NCBI GenBank assembly: GCA_964486215.1
Contig: CAZALI010000003.1
Coordinates: forward strand, 1 to 64,000
DNA: 64,000 nucleotides
Reading direction: 5' to 3'
Source of the DNA: RUG343 sp964486215
Lineage (GTDB): Bacteria > Bacillota_I > Bacilli_A > RF39 > UBA660
Below are positions 53,233 to 63,077 of the stretch, in pieces (within the stretch, counting starts at the first letter, position 1; every line of letters starts with the position of its first letter). The notes below the pieces were generated by a model. It did not search any database. It was given only the letters and a program-made list of their open reading frames with translations, and had not been told where the DNA came from. The position numbers and the translations under genes are program-made.

Positions 53233-54080
53233 TTTACTTTAGTTAAGATTTCATCATTTATAGTATTTGCTCCATTTTGAACTTTTAGTTTATTATCAGT
53301 TATACTAGCTCCTGATAATAAAACTTTTTTAGCATAATTTAATGACTCTTTATATTTTTCTATACGTTTCTCATCACTTAAATTATCATAACCATCTTTT
53401 TGAACAGCATATAAATAATCAACAGCATTATATAACATATCACCACTGAAAACATACTTTTTAGGCTCGCCATCTTCATCTTTAACAATTACTCCAGGAG
53501 CTGCGTCAACGCGTCTTCCATCACTTGTAATTCTGATATCTTGTGTAGTAATATCTAACTCGTCAGCAACGGCTCCTTTTATAGCGTCTAGTATCATTGT
53601 TTCAGATATTTCTCCACCATTTTCAATTATGTTATCATAGTGTTTACTAATAGCATATAATTTTTTCTTAGCTTCTAGTCTTTTTTCTATTAATAAATCT
53701 TCATTAGTGTTACTATTACTTTCTTTTACTAACTTTTCTATTTCTTCTATACCTAATTTTAATGTTTCTTTTTCTTCTTCTTTAGTTAATTGATTTTTTA
53801 GTAATGGTATTTGATTTAAATCTACGTCTTTTATTAATTCTTGTACTTGTATAGCTTTTTCTAATTCAATAGCTTGTTCTATTTCTATTTTACGTAGATT
53901 ATCTTGTTTTACTTCTGTATCTAGTGTAGTAATCTTCTTTACTTTAGAATTTTTTAATATACTTTGAAGTGATGCACCATCTAATTCTATTTCTTTACTA
54001 CAACCACAAAGTAAAGCAGAACCAGTAATCATACCACTTATAGTTAAAATACTAATAGCTTGTTTTAATTTCTTGTTCAT
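53223..54080 (-). CDS. Putative lipoprotein, unknown function
   Basis: 285 aa from the ATG at 54080 (GGGGG nine bases ahead; a longer reading from 54122 runs through the leader hairpin). Signal peptide with lipobox-like SALLCGC near residue 27, so probably membrane-anchored by lipidation outside. The mature part is Glu/Lys-rich and helical (IEQAIELEKAIQVQELIKDV; KEEEKETLKLGIEEIEKL), with a compact C-terminal region (TSDGRRVDAAPGVIVKDEDG). No family recognised. Monocistronic, with its own promoter, a leader hairpin and terminator. Confidence 0.7.
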   Translation of the reverse strand: MNKKLKQAISILTISGMITGSALLCGCSKEIELDGASLQSILKNSKVKKITTLDTEVKQDNLRKIEIEQAIELEKAIQVQELIKDVDLNQIPLLKNQLTKEEEKETLKLGIEEIEKLVKESNSNTNEDLLIEKRLEAKKKLYAISKHYDNIIENGGEISETMILDAIKGAVADELDITTQDIRITSDGRRVDAAPGVIVKDEDGEPKKYVFSGDMLYNAVDYLYAVQKDGYDNLSDEKRIEKYKESLNYAKKVLLSGASITDNKLKVQNGANTINDEILTKVKKK

Positions 54081-54096
54081 ACTTCCATACCCCCTC

Positions 54097-54115
54097 GGAT
54101 TAAAGTTATTAATCC
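54097..54115 (-). other. Leader hairpin of the lipoprotein mRNA
   Basis: GGATTAA / TTAATCC 7-bp stem with five-base loop, directly ahead of the ribosome site. It may protect or tune translation; not a terminator (no T run). Confidence 0.45.
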
Positions 54116-54133
54116 ATTCCATGAACGCGTATA

Positions 54134-54162
54134 ATTATAACATAAAATGGCTAAAAAATCAA
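54134..54162 (-). promoter_or_regulatory. Sigma-A promoter of the lipoprotein gene
   Basis: Minus strand: TTGATT (54157-54162), 17 bases, TATAAT (54134-54139) preceded by TGT. Confidence 0.75.
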
Positions 54163-54175
54163 GTTATAGTTGAAT

Positions 54176-54202
54176 TTAAAAAGACATTAAGACTTCTTAA
54201 TG
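54176..54202 (-). terminator. Terminator of ruvA-ruvB
   Basis: CATTAAG-ACTT-CTTAATG hairpin (54185-54202), then CTTTTTAAA on the minus strand, overlapping the ruvB stop. Confidence 0.75.
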
Positions 54203-55185
54203 CCTAATACTTCATATGCATATGGTGTTACTACTCGTCCTCTAGCAGTTCTTTTTAATAGTCCTTTTTGTAGTAAATATGGTTCATATACGTCTTCTAT
54301 TGTCGTTACTTCTTCACCAATTGAAGATGATAAAGCTTCTATTCCTACTGGTCCACCATTAAATCTATTTATAATAGCAAGTAATAGTTCATGGTCTGTA
54401 TTATCTAGTCCTAAATCATCTACTTTTAATTTTTGTAGAGCTTTTAGAGTAGTCTTTTTATCTATCTTTTTTAATCCTTCTACTTGAGCAAAATCTCTTA
54501 CTCTTTTGAATAATCTATTAGCTACACGAGGAGTACCTCTACTTCTAAGAGCTAACTCATGAGCAGCATCTTCATCTATTTTAACATCTAATACTCGAGC
54601 TGTTCTTTTTACTATTTCTTCTAATTCATCTTCTGAATAATACTCAAGTTTTGCAGTTATACCAAATCTATCTCTTAGTGGAGAAGATAAGTCTCCAGCA
54701 CGAGTCGTTGCACCTACTAAGGTAAATGGTGGAAGATCTATTTTTATATTACGAGAGTTTTCATCACTACCAACAATTATATCTAATGAATAATCTTCCA
54801 TAGCTGGATATAATATTTCTTCAATATATCTTGGCATTCTATGTATCTCATCAATAAACAAGACATCGCCTGGTTCTAAGGATGATAAAATAGCTGCTAA
54901 GTCTCCTGCTTTTTCGATAGATGGACCAGAAGCTGTCTTAATATTTACTCCTAGTTCTCTAGCTATAATAAAAGATAGAGTTGTTTTACCTAGTCCTGGA
55001 GGTCCATACAATAAGACATGATCTAGTGCTTCATTTCTCATTTTAGCTGCTTCTATAAATACTTTAATATTATCTTTAACAGCACTTTGACCAATATATT
55101 CAGAAATAGTTTCTGGTCTTATAGTATTATCTTCTATCTTATCATCTTCAGTTGTATAGTTTGTAATAATACTTTCTTCTTTCAT
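54187..55185 (-). CDS. ruvB: Holliday junction branch-migration ATPase RuvB
   Basis: AAA+ motor that drives Holliday junctions with RuvA. 332 aa. Walker A YGPPGLGKTTLSF (about 60-72), Walker B DVLFIDEIHRMPR, sensor TLVGATTRAGDLSSPLRDRF, and the C-terminal winged helix with KRTARGRVVTPYAYEVLG. GGAGG ribosome site; nine bases after ruvA. Confidence 0.97.
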   Translation of the reverse strand: MKEESIITNYTTEDDKIEDNTIRPETISEYIGQSAVKDNIKVFIEAAKMRNEALDHVLLYGPPGLGKTTLSFIIARELGVNIKTASGPSIEKAGDLAAILSSLEPGDVLFIDEIHRMPRYIEEILYPAMEDYSLDIIVGSDENSRNIKIDLPPFTLVGATTRAGDLSSPLRDRFGITAKLEYYSEDELEEIVKRTARVLDVKIDEDAAHELALRSRGTPRVANRLFKRVRDFAQVEGLKKIDKKTTLKALQKLKVDDLGLDNTDHELLLAIINRFNGGPVGIEALSSSIGEEVTTIEDVYEPYLLQKGLLKRTARGRVVTPYAYEVLGIKKS

Positions 55186-55194
55186 ATTAACCTC

Positions 55195-55758
55195 CTATTT
55201 TAATAGTAATTTTAGTGCATCTTTTACTTGATCTTCTATTGTGAGTGACGTATCTACTCTAGCTAAAACTGGTTTTATTTCTTTCTCTTTATAACCTAGA
55301 CCTAATAGAACTTCTTCTAATTCTCTTTCTGTTTCTACTGTTTCATCAGATACACCAATACCAATAAATTCTAGTTTTCCTTTTAAGTCTAATACTATCT
55401 GTCTAGCTAGTTTTTCTCCTATTTTTGGGAACTTCTTTAAATACAAGATATTTTCTCTTTCGATAGCATCCATTATTCCTTCTATAGATCCTGTTGCGAG
55501 TATAGGTAGTGTCATCTTTGGCCCTAGTCCTTTAACAGAAATTAGCTTTAAGAATAATTCTTTTTCTTCTAATGTTTTAAATCCATATAAAACATCTTCA
55601 TTCTCAGTAATATGTTCATATATATATACTTTTATTTTCTCTTTTTCAGAAAAAGAATATGGATTAGCTACGTATACTAAGTAACCTATACCATTATTAT
55701 CTATTACAATAGCATTATTCTTATAATCAGTTATTGTACCTATAATATAATCATACAT
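55195..55758 (-). CDS. ruvA: Holliday junction DNA-binding protein RuvA
   Basis: Tetramer that holds the four-way junction and loads RuvB. 187 aa. OB fold (MYDYIIGTITDYKNNAIVID; YIYEHITENEDVLYGFKTLE), two helix-hairpin-helix motifs (LISVKGLGPKMTLPILA; LKKFPKIGEKLARQIVLDLK), and the small RuvB-contacting C-terminal helix bundle (EEVLLGLGYKEKEI). No ruvC nearby, as usual in Bacillota. Confidence 0.96.
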   Translation of the reverse strand: MYDYIIGTITDYKNNAIVIDNNGIGYLVYVANPYSFSEKEKIKVYIYEHITENEDVLYGFKTLEEKELFLKLISVKGLGPKMTLPILATGSIEGIMDAIERENILYLKKFPKIGEKLARQIVLDLKGKLEFIGIGVSDETVETERELEEVLLGLGYKEKEIKPVLARVDTSLTIEDQVKDALKLLLK

Positions 55759-55836
55759 TATATCAACTCCATTGTTATTATAAAATAATTTTATATTTAT
55801 ATCTACTTTATTATTTATATATAAATATTAATAATA

Positions 55837-57633
55837 TTATTTTTTATTTATTTTATCTATTAATTTATCACTATTAGATTCATCTTCTACTTGTTCTAAT
55901 AATTCTTCACTTTCTTGTACTTTAATATTTTTATTTTTAGCTTCTTCTTCATGTATTAAGACATTATAAGCTACTTTACCTACTAATGTTTTTGGAAGTT
56001 CATCTCTAAATTCATACTCATATGGCCATGAGAAACGAGCTAAATTCTTTCTTACTAAAGCTTTAATAGAGGCTAGAACATCTTCTGATGGTCTAATATT
56101 ATTCTTTAAGACAATAAAAGCTTTAGCTACTGTTACTTTATATGGATGAGGTATTCCTATAACACATGATGTTTTTACATCAGGATGTGTATTTATGACA
56201 TTTTCTATATTATTTGGATATACACAGTAACCTGATGTGATAATCATTCTTTTTAGACGACCTTTAAAGTAGACATAGCCATCTTTATCCATAATACCTT
56301 CATCACCAGTATGAAGCCATATTCTACCATCTTTATGTTTTTTTAGAGCTTCATTTGTTTCTTTTTTATTTCTTATATAACCAGCCATAACAGTAGGACC
56401 AGTTATTACTATTTCTCCTACTTCTCCGTAAGGTAGCTCTTTTTCAGTACCTACTTCTACTATTTTAAAATACATATCAGGAAGTGGAATACCAATACTA
56501 TTTTCACGATAGTAATTAAGTGGAGTTAGACAACTAGCTGAACAACACTCAGTAAGTCCATATCCTTCACGTAATGTAGCAGGAGATGAATGTTTCTTTA
56601 ACCAGCTATCAAAGTCTTTCTTTAATTCAGGAGTTAGACTATCTCCACCAGAAATTACACATTTTAAGTAATCTAGTTTCATATGTTTAAAACTTTTACT
56701 ATTTAGAATAGCTTCATATAAAGTAGGAACTCCTATAATGGCATTAGGTTCATACTTCTTCATAATCTTATCAAATGTTTTAGCATTAAATTGAGGAATT
56801 AAAATACTAGTACAACCTAGGTACTGAGCACAGTGAATACATACACTTAGTCCAAAGCCATGAAAGATTGGCATAATAGCTAGAGCTGTATCACCTTCAT
56901 TAATACAGGCAACATGCTCAAAACATTGCATAGCTGAAGCATTAAGATTTAAGTTAGTAAGTTTTACTCCTTTTGGAACTCCACTAGTACCTCCAGAATA
57001 TAGAATAGTAACAATATCTTTAGCTCTTCCCTCTTCTACTATATCTTTTTTATAATCTTTACTTAACTTAATAAATTCTTTCCAATTTAGTTGTTTATCA
57101 CATTTATCTATTCTTATCTTATAACCTTGTGTAGCAATATATAAAGGTACCATATACATAGGCATAGATTCAGCTACACTTACAGTTATTACTTTTTTTA
57201 CTTTAGTATTTTTTAGTATTTTATTTATTTTATTAAAAGCAAAATCAATAGTAATTAACCATTCTGATTTAGATAATTTTAAATATCTTTCTATTTCATT
57301 TTCAGCTGATAATGGGTGGATCATTGATGAGATAGCTCCTATTTTATTTATGGCATAAAAAGCTATTATACCTTCTGGTATATTAGGTACACATATACTA
57401 ACAACATCTCTTTTTTTAACACCAAGTGCTTTTAGAGATTTAGCTACGGTATCTATTTGTTCTAAAAACTCTTTATAAGTTTTCTTATTACCATAATAGT
57501 TATAACTAATATTATTAATGTGTTTACCAGATGTATATTCTACTAATTTATAAGCTGAAAAGTCAGGATATTCTAGGTGATATTTTTCTTTATCATAAAA
57601 TTTACGCCATGGGGCTTTTATTTCTTTACTCAT
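55837..57633 (-). CDS. AMP-forming acyl-CoA synthetase/ligase
   Basis: Activates a carboxylic acid, probably a fatty acid, to an acyl-AMP and then usually acyl-CoA. 598 aa from the ATG at 57633 (GGTGAG ahead; a TTG at 57645 is the longer alternative). ANL-superfamily motifs: P-loop LYSGGTSGVPKGVKLT (about 212), GYGLTECCSASCLTP, WLHTGDEGIMDKDGYVYFKG, the hinge RLKRMIITSGYCVYPNNIE, and the catalytic Lys region PKTLVGKVAYNVL. The chain-length preference is not readable. It separates ruvA from giant surface protein 2. An AT-rich 78-bp gap with nested AT palindromes follows it. Confidence 0.9.
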   Translation of the reverse strand: MSKEIKAPWRKFYDKEKYHLEYPDFSAYKLVEYTSGKHINNISYNYYGNKKTYKEFLEQIDTVAKSLKALGVKKRDVVSICVPNIPEGIIAFYAINKIGAISSMIHPLSAENEIERYLKLSKSEWLITIDFAFNKINKILKNTKVKKVITVSVAESMPMYMVPLYIATQGYKIRIDKCDKQLNWKEFIKLSKDYKKDIVEEGRAKDIVTILYSGGTSGVPKGVKLTNLNLNASAMQCFEHVACINEGDTALAIMPIFHGFGLSVCIHCAQYLGCTSILIPQFNAKTFDKIMKKYEPNAIIGVPTLYEAILNSKSFKHMKLDYLKCVISGGDSLTPELKKDFDSWLKKHSSPATLREGYGLTECCSASCLTPLNYYRENSIGIPLPDMYFKIVEVGTEKELPYGEVGEIVITGPTVMAGYIRNKKETNEALKKHKDGRIWLHTGDEGIMDKDGYVYFKGRLKRMIITSGYCVYPNNIENVINTHPDVKTSCVIGIPHPYKVTVAKAFIVLKNNIRPSEDVLASIKALVRKNLARFSWPYEYEFRDELPKTLVGKVAYNVLIHEEEAKNKNIKVQESEELLEQVEDESNSDKLIDKINKK

Positions 57634-57660
57634 TATACTCACCAATTAAATTATAGCATA

Positions 57661-57690
57661 AAAAAGAACTATCTTTCGATAATTCTTTTT
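57661..57690 (-). terminator. Terminator of giant surface protein 2
   Basis: AAAGAACTATC / GATAATTCTTT stem with a GAAA-type loop and long T run on the minus strand. Almost the same sequence lies upstream of the gene at 63111-63137. Confidence 0.85.
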
Positions 57691-60600
57691 ATATGTTTCT
57701 AAATTTGCTTACTAAGAATATACTTCCCATACTACTTACTAATAGTATTATATATGGTAATATATCAAAGAATAATCCTGTAGGAGCTACTTCACTCAAA
57801 GTATCAGTAAATGTTGCGGTAGTATCAGAGTTTAGCGTACCCGAGTCATTTGTCTTTTCTAGACTATATCCATCACTGTCTTGAGTAATTGTATATGTTG
57901 AGCCTGTTGGAAAGTATATATCTATATACTGCCCATGATGTAGTGTGAATGTAGCATTTCCTCCACTAAATGATAGGTTACCAGATTTAGATCCAGTATA
58001 TGCATATGTACCAGATATAGCATCCTCATTATTATCTTTAACATTTATAGTAAATGAGAATTCTTTAGAAGTATCAGCTTGATTTCCTTTTACTGATTCA
58101 GTTATTCTTAATTTTGTTCTTGACCAGTACGCATAAAGTGTTCCATTTGATGTGAAGTGAGTATTAGAAGCACTAGATGTTAATTTACCAGATGCATCAA
58201 TATACTTTGTTCCTCCTCCATTTGTCTCTGTATAATATCCCATAAATGCATAGCCAGTTTTTGTTGGTACAGTTATACCATTACTAGATGTAGTCATTTG
58301 GTTTGTACAAGCTGCTTCTTTATAGTAGCCAACTCCATACTTTTCATAAATACTTGCCGTTCCTGCAGTTGTTGCCGACTGATTATTTAAAGTTATGGTA
58401 TATATATTTACTGAATACTGAGCATAAAGTGTCCTATCAGCTGTAGTTGCCCATATTATTTCTCCAGTTTCTGAATCTATTGTATAGCCACTAACTATTG
58501 GGCTAGCAAATGAACCATTGGCATTTAAAACTTTAGAGCCTCCACTTTCTGCAGTATACCAGCCATTAAGAGTATATCCTGTCTTACTAACTGATGGTAT
58601 AGATGTTTCATCTGAATTTCTTATACCACTATATACAACTTCAGAACCATATCTAGTATATACTGTTCCTCCGCCTGTTCCTGCATTCGCATTAAAAGTT
58701 AGTGTTGCATTATTTATATTAAAGTTAATTGTCGTTGTACCAGTGTAATAAGCTTTCGTTGTACTATTATATACATTCTTTCCTGTAATAGTTAAAGTGG
58801 CTGTACCTACATTTGTATTATTGTTACATGCATACGTATAGTCTGTATTATTAGTTAAAGTAGTTGAGCCATCTTTTACTATTGGAGTTGGACAGTGACT
58901 ATTTCCATCATAAATATAACTTGTTGTAATAGTATTAGATAGTGATGAAACAGCCTTAGACCAATGAGCATATAATGTACCCTCTGATGTAAAGTTAGTG
59001 TATGATGCAGATGACGTTAATTTACCAGATGAATCTATGTACTTTGTTCCACCACTTGCGCTAGTATAATATCCTCCAAAAGTATAACCTGTTTTAGTTG
59101 GGATTGTTATACCATTCGCACTAGTAGTCATTTGATTTGTACAACTACTCTCTAAATAATATCCTGTAGCATATTTCTCATAGATTGTTGTCGTACCAGC
59201 TGTTGTGGCAGACTGATTATCTAGTGTTATTGTTAATACTTTTGGTGTTGCTCCTCCACTTGTTATAGCCTCATTTACACTTACAGTGAAGGTGCTTCCA
59301 CTAGCTGTCATTGTCGTAGTACCATGTTTTAATGTAGCTGTTCCTTCATATCCCGTATTTATTGTAGATGATGCATATATTGTTACTACATTATTTCCTA
59401 ATACTACTGGGTTATTTGTAAAGGCTGTGCCACTTGATGAGTCCCACTTTGTTGTTAGAGTTGTTCCTGATCCTTGAGACCTTGTTATCGTATAGTAATT
59501 TACATCTTTAGTTTGACTTAATCCTGCACCTATTGTGTATCCTGTATATACCATTGTTGTTTTGGCTGCGTCACTCTTACCTGCAAATATGTAATATGTC
59601 GTTGCTAGTCCACTAAAAGTTGCGGTTGAACCACTACTTACTGTTTGAGTATATGAATCAGTTGTTGCAGTTGAACTGGTCCTTAAACTTATTTTTATTC
59701 CACTTGCAGACCATGCACTTCCATCTTTCTTTATGGTAATGGTTGCAGAGTTCTGTGTTGACGTTCCTGTTAGAGTTGTTGCGGCTCCGACATTCATTGT
59801 TGTGGAAGCAGAACTTGTAGAAGCTATGGCACTTGATGTAGTTGAACTTGACCAACTACTAAATGTATATCCACTACTTGGTGTTCCTACTATTGCATGT
59901 ATCTTGCTTCCGGTTCCTGTACCTAATGCTACTACTGTTCCGCCGTTTGTTACTGAAGTTCCATTGAATGTCATTGTTGTATTTGAAAGTGACATTGTTA
60001 CTACGTAAAAGTTTATCGTTCCTGTCGCGGCTGCGGCTCCTGTGAATGACACTCCACTATAAGCCATTGTTGATTTGTGATTTGAGTCTTTTCCTACCCA
60101 TACGTAATAGGTACTACTTGTACTCATTGCTCCACTTATAGCAAGTGTTGATGCTGTTGTCGTTGTTCCAGACCAAGAATTAGAATCTGTTGTTGATGAA
60201 TTACTTATATGTACTGTATATCCACTACAATCTGTACATGCTGCACCATTCTTATTTATTGTTAAAGTTACTTTATTCACAGTTGCAGTAGTTGAAAATG
60301 TTGTATCACCACCATTACTAGTATTTATAACTTGATTACTTGTATTTGTTATTGTTGTGCTTCCTCTTTTAACAACTAATGTATTATATCCGGCACTTAA
60401 TGCTCCTGTTGGATAAACTGATGTACCATCTAATACATATGATCCACTAGTTACATTAGCTCCCGTTGTGGAATCTGCTTTAGCTGTTAATGTCGTTCCT
60501 GTACCAGCAGATAAAGTTACTTTATAATTTGTTATACTTTTACTTGTTGTACTAACATTGCCATCAGAGTCTTTTGCCCAAACATACCAAGTTTCTTTAG

Positions 60601-63043
60601 CACTTGTACTTACGTCTTTACTTGTAGATGTTGTCCATCCTGATGCAGATGCATCTGGAGTTGTTGATGATGTACTTACGTAATATGCTGCTGCACCACT
60701 AGCAGAATACGTAAATGTATTATAGTCACTTCGTGTTAACGTAAATGTGGATGGAGTATAGTTCCATTGTGCATAAACAGTTAAATTGGATGCTCCAATC
60801 CATACTGGTAAATTGCCATATGCTGCTGTTGTTTCGGTAAAAGTATTTGACGTAACATAGCTATAAGTAAAAGGTATTGTTGATACACTTGTCCAACCAT
60901 TTCCATTCCAGCGATAACAAGAACTTAAACTATTATTGTATACATAAACAATATATAATTCTCCATTATATGATACTGGCCTATGTAACGAACTATACGC
61001 GCTATCTCTTTCGTCCCATATATTGGTCCACGATGAACCATTCCAATAGTCTATTCCAAAATAATCATGTTCACCACTAGCTGTATCATAATAGTATCCA
61101 TAGTAGTAAGTTCCATTGTGTATTGTCACATCTCCTCCAGAACCACTACCAGTGTGTACTGTTGGAACAGTTCCACTACTACTCCAATATGTCCCTGTTA
61201 TAGCTGTGCCCGAGGAATTAAATACCTGTGTCCCACCACTAGTTGCTGTCCACCAGCCATTGAATGTATGATTATTATCCATGGTAGCAACACCTGGGTT
61301 ATTATTAATATTTATATTATATGCAACACCTTTGGTACTTGTGCTTGTTGTATTTTGAAATGTGCCACCATTTGGATTAAATGTTACTGTGTATTGATTA
61401 GGTATCCATCTAGCTGTTACTGTCAAATTGCTTGTATATTTCCACGCAGTGTCTCCACTTTCATACAAAAACGTTAAATCACGTTGATTTTGTCCACTTT
61501 GTCCACCTTCAGTAGAATAGAAAACTAGAGCATAGTAACGGCCATTAACCATAGTTGTAAATGTTTGCTGATCATAATATGTACATGGGTTGCTTCCATT
61601 TGGTGAAGTCGTTGTTGTTGTAGATTCTACTTCTGTCAAAAAATCACTACTAACTAATAAACTACTCCAGCCTGATCCTTGCCATTGGTATGCTTGGCTT
61701 TGTCCTGGCTTATATGCTACCAAGTGATTGGTATTTGTGGATCCTTCGTGATACCAGCCAATTTTATATCCCTCTACAACTGAGTCCTCTACATCATATA
61801 TTAGATTCCAACCTGATGTTGCTGTAGTATTCCAAAATGTTCCGTTTACAGCAACTCCAGATGCATCAAATACTTGGTATTTACTGTAGTACCATCCTTG
61901 GAAAGTATATCCTGTACGTGTTGGTACACCTGGTGCGCTATTTGTTCCTGAATCATACGTTACTGTTTTTGTACTAGTACTTGTTGTACCTTGAAATGTT
62001 CCACCATTTGGATTAAATGTTACTGTGTAATCATTTGGATCATAATCAGCATAAAGTGTTACTGAGGCATCTGCACTATCTATATTTGTACTTGTAGCAG
62101 TTGCTAATGTTTTGCCAGTGTAAGAAGTAGTAGATGATAGTAATGTTCCTGTTGCACTTCCTACATGCCACTTGTTATTACCGTGATATCCTGTTTTTGT
62201 AAGTCCATTATTCTCTGCTAATCCTGAGGAATACGTATCACTATAATTAAAAGTATCTGAGCTTGGAGTTGTTCCACTACCACCATTAGCATTATAATTT
62301 ACTGTTAAGGCTGTTTGTGCATATGTCATATTCCAATGTTGAGAACCATTGCCAACATTATAGATTGGAGATGATCCTGTTGAACGTATATGTAATGAAG
62401 CATTATTTACTGATAAATAGCATTTTTTAGTTTGACCACCTTGAGCATAATTTGTTAAAGTATTATCTCCTCCTGTACCTGTTGCTGTATAACAGTACAT
62501 ATGTGGATTTGTATCACAATCGCTTGAGTGTGCTCTTGCTGTAAGTTTTTGTCCAGCTGGGATAACTAATTCTACTGGAATATTTTTTAAGTATATATAT
62601 GAACTATTTGTCTCACCATCACCACGGGTTTTATTAGTAGAATAACCTGTTGAAGATAAGGCAGTTATTGTTCCAGCTGCTATACTTCCACTGCCGCCAC
62701 TACTATTTAGTGATATTGCTACATTAACTGTCTTAGAATTATTAGTAACAAAATTGCTCCAGTAAGTCGTGTTTGTGGTACTACTACCACTCCATGATGG
62801 AGAAGCCCAAGTACCTTGTACTTTATATTCATTATAATTACCATCTGGTCCTGTTACTCTTATAAGAGCATATCCCGTAGTATAAAGTGTATTTGATGAT
62901 ATTGAAGTACATGTTCCAGCTGAAGCTGGATTTGCCATTGAGTATGCTACTAAAGAAATTGAAGCAACCAAAAACATAGCTAAAAATAATTTTAACTTGG
63001 TTAATTCTTTATATATAAATTTAGAACTATAATTATGTTTCAA
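57689..63043 (-). CDS. Giant surface protein 2: B-repeat scaffold with inserted domains
   Basis: 1784 aa, TTG start (63043) as in its paralogue at 45674. Signal peptide (LKLFLAMFLVASISLVAYSM, ending ASA|G) and the same Cys-containing N-terminal domain (MYCYTATG; KKCYLSVN). B-type repeats follow; two carry Trp/Tyr-rich kelch-like inserts (about 400-530 and 620-740; YRWNGNGWTSVSTIPFTYSY), again before the closing strand (WKYTSNLTVTARW; VWIGASNLTVYAQW). The middle (about 760-1270) holds FN3/Big-like strands and repeated TMVYTGYTIG / TMAYSGVSFTG segments. Then three more B-repeats, an MBG-like domain (YIYDGNSHCPTPIVKDGSTT), the Spy0128/DUF7601-like domain (TESVKGNQADTSKEFSFTIN) and the tail APTGLFFDILPYIILLVSSM with KFRNI. 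Surface-exposed, anchored by the C-terminal TM or an atypical sorting signal. Ligand unknown. Confidence 0.88.
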   Translation of the reverse strand: MKHNYSSKFIYKELTKLKLFLAMFLVASISLVAYSMANPASAGTCTSISSNTLYTTGYALIRVTGPDGNYNEYKVQGTWASPSWSGSSTTNTTYWSNFVTNNSKTVNVAISLNSSGGSGSIAAGTITALSSTGYSTNKTRGDGETNSSYIYLKNIPVELVIPAGQKLTARAHSSDCDTNPHMYCYTATGTGGDNTLTNYAQGGQTKKCYLSVNNASLHIRSTGSSPIYNVGNGSQHWNMTYAQTALTVNYNANGGSGTTPSSDTFNYSDTYSSGLAENNGLTKTGYHGNNKWHVGSATGTLLSSTTSYTGKTLATATSTNIDSADASVTLYADYDPNDYTVTFNPNGGTFQGTTSTSTKTVTYDSGTNSAPGVPTRTGYTFQGWYYSKYQVFDASGVAVNGTFWNTTATSGWNLIYDVEDSVVEGYKIGWYHEGSTNTNHLVAYKPGQSQAYQWQGSGWSSLLVSSDFLTEVESTTTTTSPNGSNPCTYYDQQTFTTMVNGRYYALVFYSTEGGQSGQNQRDLTFLYESGDTAWKYTSNLTVTARWIPNQYTVTFNPNGGTFQNTTSTSTKGVAYNININNNPGVATMDNNHTFNGWWTATSGGTQVFNSSGTAITGTYWSSSGTVPTVHTGSGSGGDVTIHNGTYYYGYYYDTASGEHDYFGIDYWNGSSWTNIWDERDSAYSSLHRPVSYNGELYIVYVYNNSLSSCYRWNGNGWTSVSTIPFTYSYVTSNTFTETTAAYGNLPVWIGASNLTVYAQWNYTPSTFTLTRSDYNTFTYSASGAAAYYVSTSSTTPDASASGWTTSTSKDVSTSAKETWYVWAKDSDGNVSTTSKSITNYKVTLSAGTGTTLTAKADSTTGANVTSGSYVLDGTSVYPTGALSAGYNTLVVKRGSTTITNTSNQVINTSNGGDTTFSTTATVNKVTLTINKNGAACTDCSGYTVHISNSSTTDSNSWSGTTTTASTLAISGAMSTSSTYYVWVGKDSNHKSTMAYSGVSFTGAAAATGTINFYVVTMSLSNTTMTFNGTSVTNGGTVVALGTGTGSKIHAIVGTPSSGYTFSSWSSSTTSSAIASTSSASTTMNVGAATTLTGTSTQNSATITIKKDGSAWSASGIKISLRTSSTATTDSYTQTVSSGSTATFSGLATTYYIFAGKSDAAKTTMVYTGYTIGAGLSQTKDVNYYTITRSQGSGTTLTTKWDSSSGTAFTNNPVVLGNNVVTIYASSTINTGYEGTATLKHGTTTMTASGSTFTVSVNEAITSGGATPKVLTITLDNQSATTAGTTTIYEKYATGYYLESSCTNQMTTSANGITIPTKTGYTFGGYYTSASGGTKYIDSSGKLTSSASYTNFTSEGTLYAHWSKAVSSLSNTITTSYIYDGNSHCPTPIVKDGSTTLTNNTDYTYACNNNTNVGTATLTITGKNVYNSTTKAYYTGTTTINFNINNATLTFNANAGTGGGTVYTRYGSEVVYSGIRNSDETSIPSVSKTGYTLNGWYTAESGGSKVLNANGSFASPIVSGYTIDSETGEIIWATTADRTLYAQYSVNIYTITLNNQSATTAGTASIYEKYGVGYYKEAACTNQMTTSSNGITVPTKTGYAFMGYYTETNGGGTKYIDASGKLTSSASNTHFTSNGTLYAYWSRTKLRITESVKGNQADTSKEFSFTINVKDNNEDAISGTYAYTGSKSGNLSFSGGNATFTLHHGQYIDIYFPTGSTYTITQDSDGYSLEKTNDSGTLNSDTTATFTDTLSEVAPTGLFFDILPYIILLVSSMGSIFLVSKFRNI
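59103..59176. repeat. 74-bp block identical to 46251-46324
   Basis: Second copy of the block shared by the two giant surface genes; it encodes the same part of a B-repeat. A diverged third copy lies at about 58260-58340 in the same gene. Confidence 0.85.
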
Positions 63044-63077
63044 TTTACTTATCTATCCTTCCTATCTTCTCAATTTT

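Noticed and set aside
55790..55836. Terminator after the acyl-CoA synthetase
   Set aside because: The gap has overlapping AT-only palindromes but no G/C-containing stem followed by a clear T run, so no defined terminator is claimed.
45674..63043. Canonical LPxTG anchoring of the giant proteins
   Set aside because: Neither C-terminus contains LPxTG or NPQTN; only PTG before the hydrophobic tail is visible, so it is reported as an open question.
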